64,000 nt of DNA from Neurospora tetrasperma FGSC 2508 (taxonomy: Eukaryota > Ascomycota > Sordariomycetes > Sordariales > Sordariaceae): assembly GCF_000213175.1 (NCBI RefSeq), contig NW_009799103.1, forward strand, positions 2,892,904 to 2,956,903, read 5' to 3'. Shown one piece after another: positions 46,665-58,967 of the stretch (positions are counted from its first letter, which is position 1; each line of letters begins with the position of its first letter). Under the pieces are notes generated by a model. It saw only the letters and a program-made list of their open reading frames with translations. It had not been told where the DNA came from and made no database searches. The position numbers and the translations under genes were made by a program.

Positions 46665-49120
46665 ATGCGACCTGCCACAACAATACTGGGTCTTGTCGGC
46701 CTTTTGACAACTGCTGCTGAGGCTGGTCCTCTCAGGAGTCGTGAGGCACGGAGGCAGGCGGCGTGGCAGAAAAGGCATGATGAGGATGGGACGACGACAA
46801 CAACATTAGCAGAGGGCGGCGGTGGATCGACGACAATTGTGGTATCTTACACAATACCAGGGTTTATTGGAGTTACGACGGACTTTCCGAGTGACTTTGG
46901 AAAGTCCTCAACATCGACGACGGGGGCGGCTGTGGTTAGCAGTAGTGGTGTCGCAGGCGCGCCTGGGGGAGTGTTTGTGACGGTATCAGGTTCCGCTAGC
47001 TCATCGTCAGCGGCAGCAACATCATCATCCGCCGCGGCTTCGAACACTCAACAACCAAACGAACCCGCCGTCACCAGCAGCAACATCCTGAACGACCTCC
47101 CCACGGCCGTGACCGGCGCCCTCCCCTCCGCCACCACCACCGTCTCCCCCGAGATCTACGCCAAGAACCTCGCCGACGCTCGCCGCTACAACGAGCAGTT
47201 CTCCAGTCTCACCAAGGACACCACCTGCACACCCGGCCAGGCCGCTTGTGTGCAGGGTGGTCGTGCCTACTGCAACGCCCAGGGCAAGTTCAACGTGGCT
47301 CAGTGCGGCAGTGGCAAGAAGTGCTTCGTCATGCCCATGACTACCGTCCAAGGTGTGGTGATTGATTGCTACGAGCCGGATGAGGCGGCAAAGGTTTTGG
47401 GGTCTGTTGCTGCTCCCATCGGAGGAAGTAGTAGTGGGGCAGGAGGAGGAGGAGGAGGAGAGGTAGAGGTCACGCAGACAGTGGTGGTTACGCAATCTGC
47501 CGGCACGACGACCATGACGGTGCCTCCTCCTTATGGATCTGAGAGCAGTTCTGCTACGCAGAGCGTCGGTCCGGTGACGGTGACTGTTACCGTTGTTGAG
47601 CCTCCTCCTCCTGGAGGAGTACCTTTATCGTCGAGCGCTATCACTACTTCTGCTGCAGCTTCATCGGTCATTGCCCCCGTGCCGCCTACGACGAGCTCTG
47701 CGACATCATCTTCATCGAGTGTTATTGCGGTCCAGCCTCCCGTTTCTTCGTCCGCTTCGGTCACTTCGTCCTCTTTGGCGAGTTTGCCTCTTACAACTAC
47801 TACTGACAGCAGCAAGACACTCATCACGGTGACTGCTACCGTTACGGATGGCGGCAACACCTACCCGATCACTTTCACCATAGATCCTAGCTCGGCACAT
47901 CCGGCTGTGTCATCTGTAGCTACGACTTCATCTTCCTCTTTTCCTTCCGTCAGCAGCTCCGAGCCCACCTTGAGCTACAGCTCCGTCATTAGTATGCCTC
48001 TAGTCTCCTCGAGCAGCATCCTTTCGTCGACCGCCAGCGTCTTTTCGACCATTAGCAGTAGTAAGCCGTCTCCTCCTAGTGCCACCACCTCCCCTTTCTC
48101 CACCATACCACCTTCTACTCTCATTCCACGACGTTTCCTAACCAAAGTATTTCTACATTCAAAGGCTCTTCACTCTCAGCCCCATCTTCAGCTCCTGCTC
48201 CCGTGACCACCACCAGCGACATTACCAGCAGCAGCATCACCACCACCACCACCACCATCGCACCCATCATCACCAGTAGCGCCGAAAGCAGCGCCGCTTC
48301 TTCCAGCAGCACCACCGACGATGACCCGCTCGTAATCATCCCCGTCACCGGCACCGTGACCGACTTGCTCTCTTACGATGCCTTTGAAGCTCCCACTCAA
48401 TCCATCCAAGTTCCCTCTGTTCCTTCCGCTCCTTCCGCCCCTTCTGCTCCTTCTGCTCCTGTCGCCCCTTCCGCTCCTTCCGCCCCTTCCGCCCCTTCTG
48501 CTCCCACGGGCATTGTTGCCGGCAACGGCCTCATCAAAGCAGCCGCCAAAGTCACCGCCGCCCCTACTGCTGCTGCTGCTATTTCTCTCGACCCTCAACA
48601 ACAGCAACAACAAGCATCAGAAGCACAATACTGGGCAACAGTCGACCGCCTGTTCAAACCCCCTCAGTACCAGTACTCCCCCGGCCACAAGAACGAGTTG
48701 AATGTATATGGGAATGGGAATGGGAATGTCAAGTTGGCCGGTGCTGCTGTTTCTGCCAGTACTTCTGTTTCTGTTTCTGTTTCTGCCGAGCAAAGTAGTG
48801 CTGCTGTTTCTGCCAGTCAAAGTGCAGTCACAGTCTCTGTTGTGTCGGTGACAGTTACTGAAACAGCGACAGCTACGCAGACGCAAGAAGCAAAGGTGGT
48901 GGTCCAGACGGTTACCGAAACCGAAACTGCAACCGAAACCGCAACAATAACAACAAAGGAAACGGTTACTGAGACGAAAAAGGAGGTTTCGACGGTTAGG
49001 GTGACGGATACGCTGATTCATAATGAGACGGCGACTGTTACGGAGACGCAGACGGTCACGGCAACGAAGACGGTGGATGGGCCGGCGGTTGGTACTGCTG
49101 CTGCTACTGCCGCTGCGTGA
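46665..49120 (+). CDS. Secreted Ser/Thr-rich protein with CBM19-like chitin-binding module
   Basis: Two exons, 46665-48060 and 48165-49120, joined across a 104-bp intron (donor GTAAGC, branch CTAAC, acceptor TTCAAAG), give 783 residues. A signal peptide is clear (MRPATTILGLVGLLTTAAEA, cleavage near 20), followed by an Arg-rich segment that may be a Kex2-type propeptide. Residues C188 to C235 form a six-cysteine block (CTPGQAACVQGG, YCN, QCGSGKKCF, DCYEPDEA) resembling CBM19, a chitin-binding module of fungal chitinases and wall proteins. The rest is Ser/Thr/Val-rich, with APS(A/V)PS repeats (48420-48500) and many TVTET motifs (48840-49080), so heavy O-glycosylation is likely. No GPI-attachment tail or catalytic domain is seen. 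The likely location is cell wall or secreted. Two other in-frame acceptors (exon starts 48180 and 48192) would remove 5 or 9 residues. Confidence 0.78.
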
Positions 49121-50484
49121 GTCAGGTTAGTGACTTGGAGGATCATGGATACTACACTATATCCGTCGAGTAAGTGAGTGAGCAAGGGGGAGAGGAGCTC
49201 TGCTGAGGAATGGAATGGGATATGAGATAAGAGGGGGGGCTGGCCCACGGATTTTGATCTACCAGTTTGTGCTTTGAAGAAGAACAAGAATTTCTTTTGT
49301 AAATACCTAGCTACACATACGTCTGGGGTTTTAAGTTGTTTGGAATTTGGAAGCGGGTGGGGGGAAACAAAAAGGGTTTGATACCATTGGGGAGGAAATA
49401 GTCTTTTATTTTTATTTTTATTTTAGCATTTGCAATTTTGGTCTGTTTTCTAGGTCTTTAAGTTTTTTTTTTCTTCTTTTTTTTTCTTTTTCGTTTCTTT
49501 TGTTTGTTGTTGCATTTATCAGTGACATCAACAGCAGACACCAATTATCAAGTTTACATATCTATCACAATCCACTCTGTAAAGGTGTACCTAAGCGCAA
49601 TCTTGCTGCTGGATGTAGTGATACATATCCATTTCAATCATCACTTTTCTCTTGATCTCTCTCTCTCTCTCCCTCTCTCTCTGCACGTCACTCCCTCCAC
49701 CAAAGTTCAATACACAATTCCATGCATGTACATGTATCAACCAAATACGAGAAAGAAAAACTAAATGGTATCTTTGACTTTCTATAGAGACTCGGAAGAA
49801 AAAAAAAGTGATGACGATAATGTAAAGAGGTGATAAGTACCTATATGTAGGTAGGTAAAAAAAAAAAAAGGCAAAAAAGTAGTGAGGCGGGCCTTGCTCA
49901 AAATAACAATAATAGGTAACGTAGAAGTGAAGTGTAGAAGTGTGAGGGATAAAAAAAGAAGAAGACAACTGAACACGACCCCCTGGCTACTTTCCCTCCC
50001 TCCTATTTTCCTCATCTCTTTTTTCCCTTTCCGCCTCCTTCGTCCAACGAGTCAGCCCCAGACTAAGTAGCTATGTGGTAGGTTAGTTAGGTATCTCTAT
50101 GTATGGTATGGTATGATATGGTATGGTACATCTGTATGTATATGTAAGTTTGTATAAGCAAGAAAATAAAAATAAGAGAAAAAAAAGATAAGAAAAAAAA
50201 AAACTAAGTGCAAGTAGATGTAGTTGGTATAAACAGACACCGCCCTCGCCTCCTTCCATTCTGACAACCAACCGATCAACATCTCCCAGCCATCTCAACC
50301 AATGCATCCGCCTGTCGTTTCATATCAATTCAGTCTTCAGCACCCCCACCCCCTCCCCAATCGATCGTTTGTTCTCCTGGCCCCGGTGTCTGGTCTGTTT
50401 GTTGCCTATCCCTTCTTTATACTCACACACATACACGACACCACTTTACTTATTAGTTATATGCAAGGCCCGCCTCACTAACCG
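49121..50484. other. Convergent intergenic region with simple repeats
   Basis: It lies between two facing 3' ends. It holds TTTTA repeats (49403-49424), CT runs (49660-49682), a GTATG run (50101-50127), A tracts and TAGGTAGGTA (about 49848-49857). No gene supported. Confidence 0.65.
50101..50127. repeat. (GTATG)n pentanucleotide run
   Basis: Five tandem copies of GTATG, one altered, in the 3' flank of the kinase gene. Confidence 0.85.
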
Positions 50485-53400
50485 TCATCTGCTAACCTTA
50501 CCACTAGTCCCTTCCCCATTGTTATTACTTCCACCACCACCGCTGCTACTAGTCCCATTACTCCATCCCCTTCTGTGCCCGCGTTTCTGTTGTTGTTGTT
50601 GGTGTTGTTCCGGGACGGCCCGAACAGTTGATGACGAGAGCGGAGGCCCGTCGGCGCTCAGCCTGTGGGGTGCCGTAGTTATCGCGACCCCGACATCGTA
50701 CCCAAGCCCTTTGAACTCTTCACCGACATCGACATGATCTTCTTCTTCTTCTTCTTCTTCCACCCCGTGAGTGCTCGGCCTCGTTGGAGTCTGAATCGGG
50801 TTCGGGTTCGAGTTCGAGTTCGAGTGCCGCCTCGCGTCACCAGCGGCATTCAATCCCTCTTCTTCCTCCTCGTCAAGATCCTGCGACCTAGGTCTCGACC
50901 TTCTCGATCTCTGATCAGTAATCGTACCTTCGTCCGCACTCTCCTGGGCGTCATCGTCTTCTTCCTCTTCCTCCCCATCCTCAATGATCCTCTCCTCCAC
51001 AATTTCGCCTGGCCCGGTAATAATGGGACTAAAGCTATCCACCTCTTCCACCTCCTCTTCCTCTTCCATGCCCGCCATCCCTAGTCCTCCCCAACCTGCG
51101 CCCGTCCTGCTTCCGCCCCAATGGCTATTGTGATAGCCACCACCACCGCTACTATATCCACCGCCACCATGTGCATTCTGTTCTTCTTCCTCTTCCTCCC
51201 CAGGCTCCTCCTCCTCCTGGATCGTAATCTCCCCACTCCTCCGCCCCATACCACTAGCGCTCGCACTCCTTGAATGACTCGCCGAAGCTGACCCGGACGC
51301 ACCGCTGCTACTCCTTTCCTCTCTCTGCCTACTGCTAGCACCAGCGGCACTGCCGCCAAAGTTGAGTACCGGGCCCTTGAAGATATTCTTCTTTCTCTTG
51401 GCGAACATGACGCCGCCATGGCCACCGGGTCCAACTACGGGCGATCCGTTGCCCGGTGCCCTCGGAGCAAAATATCCTCCCGAATTGACCGAGGCAAAAG
51501 GGTTAGGCGAGCCAGGGGCGGGAGGCATGTGGTAGTACTGCGTGTTGGTGTTGAGGGCGGAGAGACCGCCTCTGCCACCGCCGCCATTGCCGAGGAAGGC
51601 GGCGTTGAGGCGGCCGTCATCGGAAGAGCCGTAGTCATTGGGCGAGTTGGCAAAGAGACTGGGGCCTCCGATGCTGCCGATGCCTAGTGGCGGGCCGGTG
51701 CGGTCACGGACGTAGCGGATGTTGCTTGGGAAGCCGACGGTTGTTGGCGTGGCGGGGAGAACCTTGACCGAGTGGTGCGGACTGCGGCTGGCTTGTAAGG
51801 CAGATTTTGAGACCGATGTAGAAACGGAATTGTTGGAGGAGGTAGAACTGGCTTTGCTGTGGGTATGGTGGTGGGTGGGGTGCATTGAACGGATGGAGGA
51901 GACCGACGAAGAGGTGGACTTCCTGCCACGAAGGCCCGCGGTACCAGAGGCTCGCCGCATGGTGGAGCGCGGTGTTACGGGTGATGGCGATAGGGACTGT
52001 CGCTTGTGGGAGCCTGACGTGTATGTGCGTGGAACTGGTGGCAAAGAGGACGGTAGCGAACTCGAAAGGCCGACACAGCCGTTACTGTTCTTAAACGGTG
52101 CAGAGCCTGCGGAGAGCGCCGGTGACGCTTTGTTGGCGTAGCCGTTGGCTACTACACCCTTAGGTAGACCAGCCGTACCCGATGTGATCGGAGAGCTCGC
52201 TGCTGGATACTTACTCGTCTGCGGCCGTTGAATCTCCCCATCCTTGGATTTGCCATCCTTCGCACTCTGCACGGCGGCCTTATCCGCTAGATTAGGGGTC
52301 GATTGACTGGCGCGCTTCTGCGAGTTCTTATGCCGCCGTGTACTCTCAAAGAGCCAATGCGTCCAGTTCTTCCAAAAAATCTTGGTCTTAGACGGCCTCT
52401 TCTTCACCTGGTTCTGGTCATCAGGCAGCTGTAGACTCCCGTTCAAGTCCAGAACTTCACTCGTAGTGACCAAATGAAGAGTTGAGCCTCTCGATCGCGC
52501 ACTCCTCAGAATACCCTCCTTGGGCGGAGGAATCGGCTTCCTGTGCCGCGAGGAGCTGGTAGATCTGCCCCTAATTGAGTCCTTATCCAGCGGCGGAGGT
52601 GGCATATCGCCCTCTATCGGACTACGAGTTTCAGTTGCGCTTCTGGGATAGTCGGACAAGCTGGGCATATCCGGGATGAGCAAAGCCGGGTAGTGCCCGC
52701 TTCTCCTGCTCTCGCTTCGCCCTCGTGGTCTCTGTGGCTGCTCTCCGAACGGGGCATACTGTGACTCTTCTACAGTAGCCAAAGCATTGAGTCGACTGGA
52801 AGCCTGAGAGAAGCGTCTCGAGTTTCGGTTCTCCTCCTTTTCCCTGCGCTTTCGTTCCCGTCTCGCCGCTTTCCGTTCCTCCTTCTCGATCAATAGCGTC
52901 CACCAGCCAGCAAGGGCGTCGCACTTCTGGGCTATGACGCTCTCCATCACCGCCTCCGTATCAACCCCAGCGCTTCGCATCCGATGTAACGTCTCTTTCT
53001 CCAACGGCGTTGAGAACGGCGGTGGATGCTCGAGTTTCAAAATCTCTTGTTGTTGTGGCGCGTATTCGGAGAGAAAGGGGTGGGCGAGGATATCGGGCAG
53101 AGACGGTCGTATTAGCGGTCGTTTGGATAGTAGTGTCTTTAGAAGAGATAGCGCATCTTCCGGAAGGGTATCGGGGTAAACTGGTTCTTCGCCAAGAATC
53201 TTTCGCCGGGTAACTTGCTCGTCATCATCGTCAAAGGGAAGCTCGCCGCAGAGAAGGGCGAAGAGAATAACCCCCAAACTCCAAACATCCACCTTTTCGC
53301 CCGCATACTTTTCGCCCTTTAGCATTTCCGGAGCCGAGTAACAGATGGTACCGCAAAACGTCTGCAGATACTTGGCACTGCCCTCATATTCGCGTGTGAA

Positions 53401-54360
53401 ACCAAAGTCGCATAGCTTGACGTTCTCGTGTTTGTCGAGGAGGATGTTTTCCAGTTTCAGATCTCGATGGACACAAGATTGTCGATGGACGTAGCACACG
53501 GCGCCCACTAGTTGCGCAAAGATCCTCTGCACCTTGTCGACCGGTAGCTTGCCATGTTGAAGGAGGTAATTGTACAACTCGTCGCCTGTGAAACACGTCA
53601 ATGTAACTTTAGAGAGGGCGCATACGAGATGGAAAGGCGGTCATGGTATTTGCTTTCGTACCTGGACAATATTCTAGCACCATCCATACCAAGTTCTCCG
53701 TTACGACCACCTCGTATAGTCGGGCGATGTGCGGGTGGACGAACTGGCGATGATGATGGATTTCGCGAGCGAGGTTGGTGTCATCCTTGTTGGCTGACTT
53801 GAGCACGACCTATATATGCGACCGAAGAGAAAGGTTGAAGTTCGAATTAGCCCGAGTGTCTCGGAAGGGACAGAAAGAGGCCGCCAGCGCAACACACCTT
53901 GGAGCCATTTGTAAGTTTGTGGGTGGCCAAGTAGACCTTGCCGAAGGATCCTTTGCCAATTAGTCGTCCGAGGGTATAGTTTCCAACCGATCGAAGGTCT
54001 TTGCTCGAGAACTCGCTGCACAACAGAAGAGATGACAGAAGGTGATTAGCAAATGGGGTCTTGTTTCGTCCGAGGAGCGCAATTGGGGAACCTACTCGAG
54101 CAACTCCTGATATGAACTCGCAAGCTGTGATGGGCAAGGCTTCTGTGTCAGCATTCCCATTCCTGCAATCTTGAACGTACGGATATTGAATGGATGGGAT
54201 TATGGGAAGGGGGGGTAAGCAGGCTCGATCGAAGCAGGCAGGCGGGCAAGCAACGCCAAAGCAACGCAACCCAAGTGCATATCCTCTCTCTCTCTCTCTC
54301 ATACACACACACCTTGGCTTTCCGTCCAAGCGCCTCGGCCTTCCCTTTTGCCGTCTGCAT
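50485..54360 (-). CDS. Serine/threonine protein kinase, YPL150W-like
   Basis: Five exons, 54360-54313, 54124-54096, 54015-53898, 53809-53662 and 53585-50485, give 1147 residues. All phases agree; donors are GTGTGT, GTAGGT, GTGTGT and GTACGA. The kinase domain spans about 39-300: G-loop GKGSFGKV (46-53), VVLK with K69, HRDLKLEN (catalytic D156), DFG at 174-176 and SAPEML. The passage REIHHHRQFVHPHIARLYEVVVTE...VWMVLEYCPGDELY closely follows the budding-yeast kinase YPL150W, a Snf1/Kin4-related CAMK-type enzyme of poorly known role. Residues 300-1147 are low-complexity, rich in Ser, Gly, Glu and Arg, with acidic blocks, and probably disordered. The first exon encodes only 16 residues (MQTAKGKAEALGRKAK) and is the least certain; intron 1 carries a CT/CA simple repeat. 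Substrates are unknown. The second intron is unusually important, because skipping it would break the frame just before the G-loop. Confidence 0.9.
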
Positions 54361-55801
54361 CACTCCGCGCCGTCGGGACGGGACCCGGTCCGCATCCGCT
54401 TCTGGCCACCAGCGACTGCAATTACTACCTTGGGGGAAGTCGGGGGTATGAAAATATCCAAGTTATGGAGCGAGGCGCAAGCTATCGAAGCGAGAATAGG
54501 TAGGTGATTGAGGGGGAAGGACAGTAGTATCCGTGACAAGGGGACCGAGGGAACCAAGGAGATTATTAACGGAATTGGCGGACAAAAAGAGCGTCTTTGT
54601 AATTGTAGGATGGTACTGTCGTCGAAGATGCAAACATGGAATTGGGAATGGGATATTCTGTTCGTCGTTGGGGGCGGTCGGGGTCTCGGAGAATTGCGAC
54701 GTTCGGGACTCTTTTTTTTTTTTTTTTTTCCTTGTCGCGTAATACCACCTCAACGCCAAGTACTACCTAAGTAGGTCAAGGTATGTAGTAGTAAGTGTAT
54801 GTAGTCGGGAGCGGACTCGGAGAGAGAGAGTAGACGTTCGGGATGCACAGTAACAGACGGACGGGGTCTCTTGGTCGCGTGGGAAGTGCAAGCCTCGCTC
54901 GTTTCGTTAACGGCGGTCGGTCTGCGCCGTGGCCGACAAGGGGCACGTTCGCTCGGGGTGGACTTTTGGATTGGAATTGGGATTAAAATCGAAATAATGG
55001 GCGTGTAATTGTGTAATTGCCCAGGCGTGGTATGGCTTCGTTGCTTGTCGATCCTCAGCTTTCCTTTCCACTGGAACTTGTCTCACGGCCCGGGAATGGG
55101 ATGCGATGGGCTACGGTTATAGCCGGATATAGCTTGTGTAATTGCTTTTTGCCTCTAAGCAATCGACGAGGAGAACTGTCAGCGACCAAGTCCCAGGGCC
55201 TGGACAATAATTTGAAACAGATTCGAGGTGGACGGGAACTTGATGGCGGATGGATAGGAGGAGCTTCAAAAGTGTCGCCAAGCAGTCCAAGTGGAATGGC
55301 ACGTCGGCCAATGTAAAATTACGGGAGACGGTACACAGCAAGGTGTGTAGTGTATTATGCCGGGGAACGCTACCAAGATAATCAGGAGAAGGATGCATCG
55401 TTTCGCTGGCCTTGTGGGGCAGCTTATTTACCACGGGCCGGGCAGAGCACATGCCGATGTTTTTCTGTTAGTGCTTACCTAGGTAAATATTTCTGTCTAT
55501 CAGAGTAACTCACTACAGAATTCCTTCTTTCTACCACTTCGACTTCTCCTTGAAGATCGACGCGCTGATTTTGTCCCATCTTTGGGAACAACCGTTGATG
55601 TACATAAAATATACCTATCTACCCCCTTCGTTTCGTCGACTCCAGGTCTATCTCTAGCAAAACAGAAACTGGGGCCCGTCCCTTGTTAGTGCAGTCCACC
55701 AGCGCACGGGCTATCATCCGACCGGGCATCTCTTTCCCATCATCCGTCCACCTATCATCCTTTTCCTTCCTTACCTAGGTTCCATCCAGCCATTCGTTAC
55801 A

Positions 55802-56266
55802 ATGGAAGCCTCAGCATCCAATGCCTGCCTACACTCGATACCATCCCCAATTCCAGCGTTCCAGCTGGCTAGGTATTTTGTTGGTTGGTTAGCACTAGGA
55901 TGGATAGTTCTTCAGTGTACAATACCGTACGTAGTACATGCCGACCACTTAACGGAGGCTAACGGGGGAAGGGAATGTCAATTACCAGTTCGTCACAAAC
56001 TCTCGTCATGCAACCTCACAGCTGGCTGGATGGAGCTCGACCCGGACTGCATGCAGGGGAGGTCCCGGCAACTGAATGACGGACTGTCGTCGCTTCGGGC
56101 CTTCCATGCGACCCGTCCGTCGTCCACTACTACACTAGTTCTAGGTAGATATGTTCCTCTCTTGGCGGGGACTACTGGTGAGTGTTCTTTGCATTTCCCG
56201 GCCGCGTCTTCAGTCGGAGTGTTGCTTGCTACGAGCGGTAGTAATATATGGTCATATACTCAGTAG
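55802..56266 (+). CDS. Weak candidate: orphan 154-residue frame with hydrophobic segment
   Basis: An ATG in good context (TACAATGGAAG) follows pyrimidine-rich DNA and opens 154 codons. The product has one hydrophobic stretch at about 25-45 (ARYFVGWLALGWIVLQ), which could be a signal anchor, and several cysteines after it (near 59, 69 and 83). I recognise no family. It could be a lineage-specific gene or chance; coding bias looks weak compared with the neighbours. Confidence 0.2.
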   Translation: MEASASNACLHSIPSPIPAFQLARYFVGWLALGWIVLQCTIPYVVHADHLTEANGGRECQLPVRHKLSSCNLTAGWMELDPDCMQGRSRQLNDGLSSLRAFHATRPSSTTTLVLGRYVPLLAGTTGECSLHFPAASSVGVLLATSGSNIWSYTQ

Positions 56267-57075
56267 TGTAAGGTGTTGACGTCTATAAGTATATAACTTC
56301 ATGGTCTCAACTTGTAACGAGTATGCGCTAAAGGTAGTGTACACGGTACTACTCCACGGTACTGGATTGTAATCGTGCAGCATCAATCATTTTCTTTCCA
56401 CATCCTGATATCTTTCAATGTCCTGACTATGTTCCCAATTTTCAACCTTCCCATAATATATGTGTACTATACAGAGAAGACAGGAATGTCCGCATCCAAA
56501 TCTCCATTTGCGCTGCGGTTACTATGGAAGAAGACTGAGGACTGGGGTATGAGTGCGGCCCCAGCACCATCACCATCTCCGTCTTTGCAGTTAACGGGAC
56601 GGACCCACTGAATGGGGCCCTCGGTATGAGATGGGTAACCGTAGAGGTACATATGGAGTTATTGTAGACGAACCCATGGGGTAAAGGGGAAAAGGCACTA
56701 CATAACCTTACCTCACTGTACGCCTCTTGGCTGTTGCTTGTGATTCTTGGACGAGATGAGGAAAATGAAGTTGATGGTATGGATTACCAGAATGACAATT
56801 CTTTTGTGGTGGTTAATGTTGTTTTACGGTATACTATAACGCAGCGAGTCCGCCTTGCTCCATTCAAAGCTCATAAACGCATATTCACAACGGCCAAACT
56901 AAGCCAAGCCAGCTGATAGAAGTACCTGAGTTGCTGATACTCCTTAATATTATAGCGCAACGTATAAATATATAACCACATTCGTTCGAGCCACTTCCAT
57001 CAATACTTATTACTAGGCGTAATCCATTACCGCTCCAAACCCGTACTCTCATATCTTTCATGGTATCACTTGCAG

Positions 57076-57097
57076 AAAAAAAAAAAAAAAAAAAAAA
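57076..57097. repeat. A tract, about 22 bases
   Basis: A homopolymer run 30 bp downstream of the C2-protein stop (T-rich in that transcript's sense). It has no other hallmark of a retroposed sequence. Confidence 0.9.
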
Positions 57098-57127
57098 CAG
57101 CCGCGAAAATCCCCTAAACCGTCTTGG

Positions 57128-58967
57128 TCACTCCGCTCTCCCTCCACCGTTCCCACTCGCTTGCTCCGCGTGCCCGTGCCCGTGCCCGCCGCTGTTCACA
57201 CCCGGAACCCAGTCCCTCCACGTGCTCGGATCCTCCACCATTTCAAACACCCTCTCCTTCTTACTCTTGTACCTCGGCGTATCATCATCCATCGCATCCA
57301 AATCTCCCAGGCGACTCTCGTCATCCGAGCTGAAGCTGCTCGAGCTCGGGCTGCGGTTCAACACCATGCGGACCTTGGCACCCTCCTTCTTCTTGATCTC
57401 CAGCTGCTCCTTCTTGGCCTTCTGGTGCTCCTCGTCGCCGCAATCCAGCGCCCGAATGTGCAGACCCGGGAACTGCCCCTGCAGGAACGCCTGCAGGTCA
57501 GGCAGGACGCACTTGTCTGGGCGGTAGGTGCCGCTGTCGTTGTCGATGATGAGCTTGTAGTCCTCCGGGTCGCGAGAGGTTTCGGATGATGCGCTTGGGT
57601 GATCGTGTGTCTCGTGGTCGAACCCGTTCTCGCAGGTGCTGCTTTCGCCATTCCCGCTTTCCTGGTCATTGTAATGGTGGCTTGAAGAGTCCGTGTGAGG
57701 GTGATGGTGCCTATGGCGCTTGGAGATACGTCTGATGAAGAACTCGCCCGAGCAGGCGATGTAGGTCGCCACGTCTGAGTGCATGGTGTGCTTGCTCAGT
57801 AGATCAATACCGAATTCCTTGCCCGTCTCGGTGAAGCGCAGCAAGCCGTCCAAGGTGAGCACGTAGGTGAAAATGCGACCTCCTTCCGCATAATGCGCCA
57901 TCTTGAGAAACTGTACAGAAGCCTCCCTGCTGCGTTCTGCAAATATCCCGTATTGGGTACTAGAGTCGAAATTGTAGATTCGCCTGTGTTGCTTGTGAAG
58001 AACTTTGTTCAGGATGTGACCCCTGAAACCTTTTTGCGAAAACATCTTGCCGATAATGGGACGGAACTCGACGTAGCGGTGGTATAGCTTGGGAGGAACT
58101 GGCCCAGCAAGTTGGATTTCGTTGGCTTGGAAACTGCTCTCTGTCTGTCAGCAATTGCTTCGTCATACTCGACCTTTGAGCTTGGATCACGCACTCGTAT
58201 TTTTGTGGCATATTGCTGTTGTCATCGCTGTCTGATCCGGCTGTCGTGCCTGTCAGCCGCCCGATCATGGGACTGAAGTGCTTGACCCAATAGGTAGGAC
58301 CCAGAGTGCACATCTGGGCATGAGGTGGATCCGAGAGGCCGAGGACATTAACGCTGATGTGTATCTGAGGTGTTGTCCATTTCAGTCCATTCATGAGGGC
58401 CTCAATGCCTTTGTGGAAATATGCCCGTTTGCTGCCCGAACGCTTCCTAACTTCAAAGAACTTGCCATCCAGTCCAAATCCCGGCCAGTCCTCGTCTAGG
58501 TGATCCACCTTAATGGTAACATTGCCCAGTCGGTCATCATGGTCTGGCCAGTCCTCGTCGTATAGGCGGCATTTTAGTACGAATCCTGTGGTTGGCACAT
58601 TGGCAACAATCCAGTCTTCCTCCCATACCGGCTCCAGACTATGATGTATAGTCCGTGTCCTGCGCGTGAGTGGAGGGTCTTCTGGGTGTCGCTTGGGGAC
58701 ATCAGCAGTCAGTGTGGCGTGGATGTATGGATCGGCGGATACTGTCTGGATATCGGCCACTGGGAGGTTGATAGCCTTGTGGAAGGTGATTTTGATGGTA
58801 TACCCAGGAGGAGCGTCGGGGAGCGGAGTTGGATCGAATCCACCTGGTGGGTTATCGTCATTTTCTTGAGGTTCGTTTTGACTTTGCTCGCGTGAACTGT
58901 CCTCAGGAGGATCATCATACGTGGGTTGCTCAAGGTAGTGCTCTGATGCGGCAGAGGGGAGAGCCAT
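57128..58967 (-). CDS. C2-domain protein, fungal type, function unknown
   Basis: Two exons, 58967-58195 and 58133-57128, with a 61-bp intron (GTGCGT, branch GCTGAC, acceptor GAGCAG, phase 2), give 592 residues. The start is the ATG at 58967 (MALPSAASEHYLEQ). Residues 1-45 are acidic and polar. A C2 domain runs from about 50 to 175: YTIKITFHKAINLPVAD...SADPYIHATL, then VWEEDWIV and RLYDEDWPDHDDRLG. The Asp residues expected for calcium binding are present, so calcium-dependent phospholipid binding is plausible. The middle region (about 200-420) is globular and conserved-looking, with GPTYWVKHFSPMIGRL, QLAGPVPPKLYHRYVEF and YVLTLDGLLRFTETGKEFGID. The C-terminus is His/Ser/Glu-rich with a Lys block and ends in a Gly/His run. 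No membrane segment is seen. The family occurs widely in filamentous fungi without an assigned role, as far as I know. Confidence 0.85.

Larger units (their letters stand above)
54361..57127. other. Intergenic, kinase promoter side and C2-protein 3' side
   Basis: About 2.8 kb. A T tract lies at 54712-54729. TAGGTA/TACCTA motifs recur (54769-54777, 55478-55485, 55612-55622, 55774-55780, 56142-56148). An A tract of about 22 bases at 57076-57097 sits just beyond the C2-protein stop. One weak orphan frame is listed separately. Confidence 0.55.

Noticed and set aside
57060-57100. A tract as a possible retroposon tail
   Set aside because: There is no target-site duplication, no reverse-transcriptase sequence and no element body beside it. 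It is a homopolymer in a 3' UTR.
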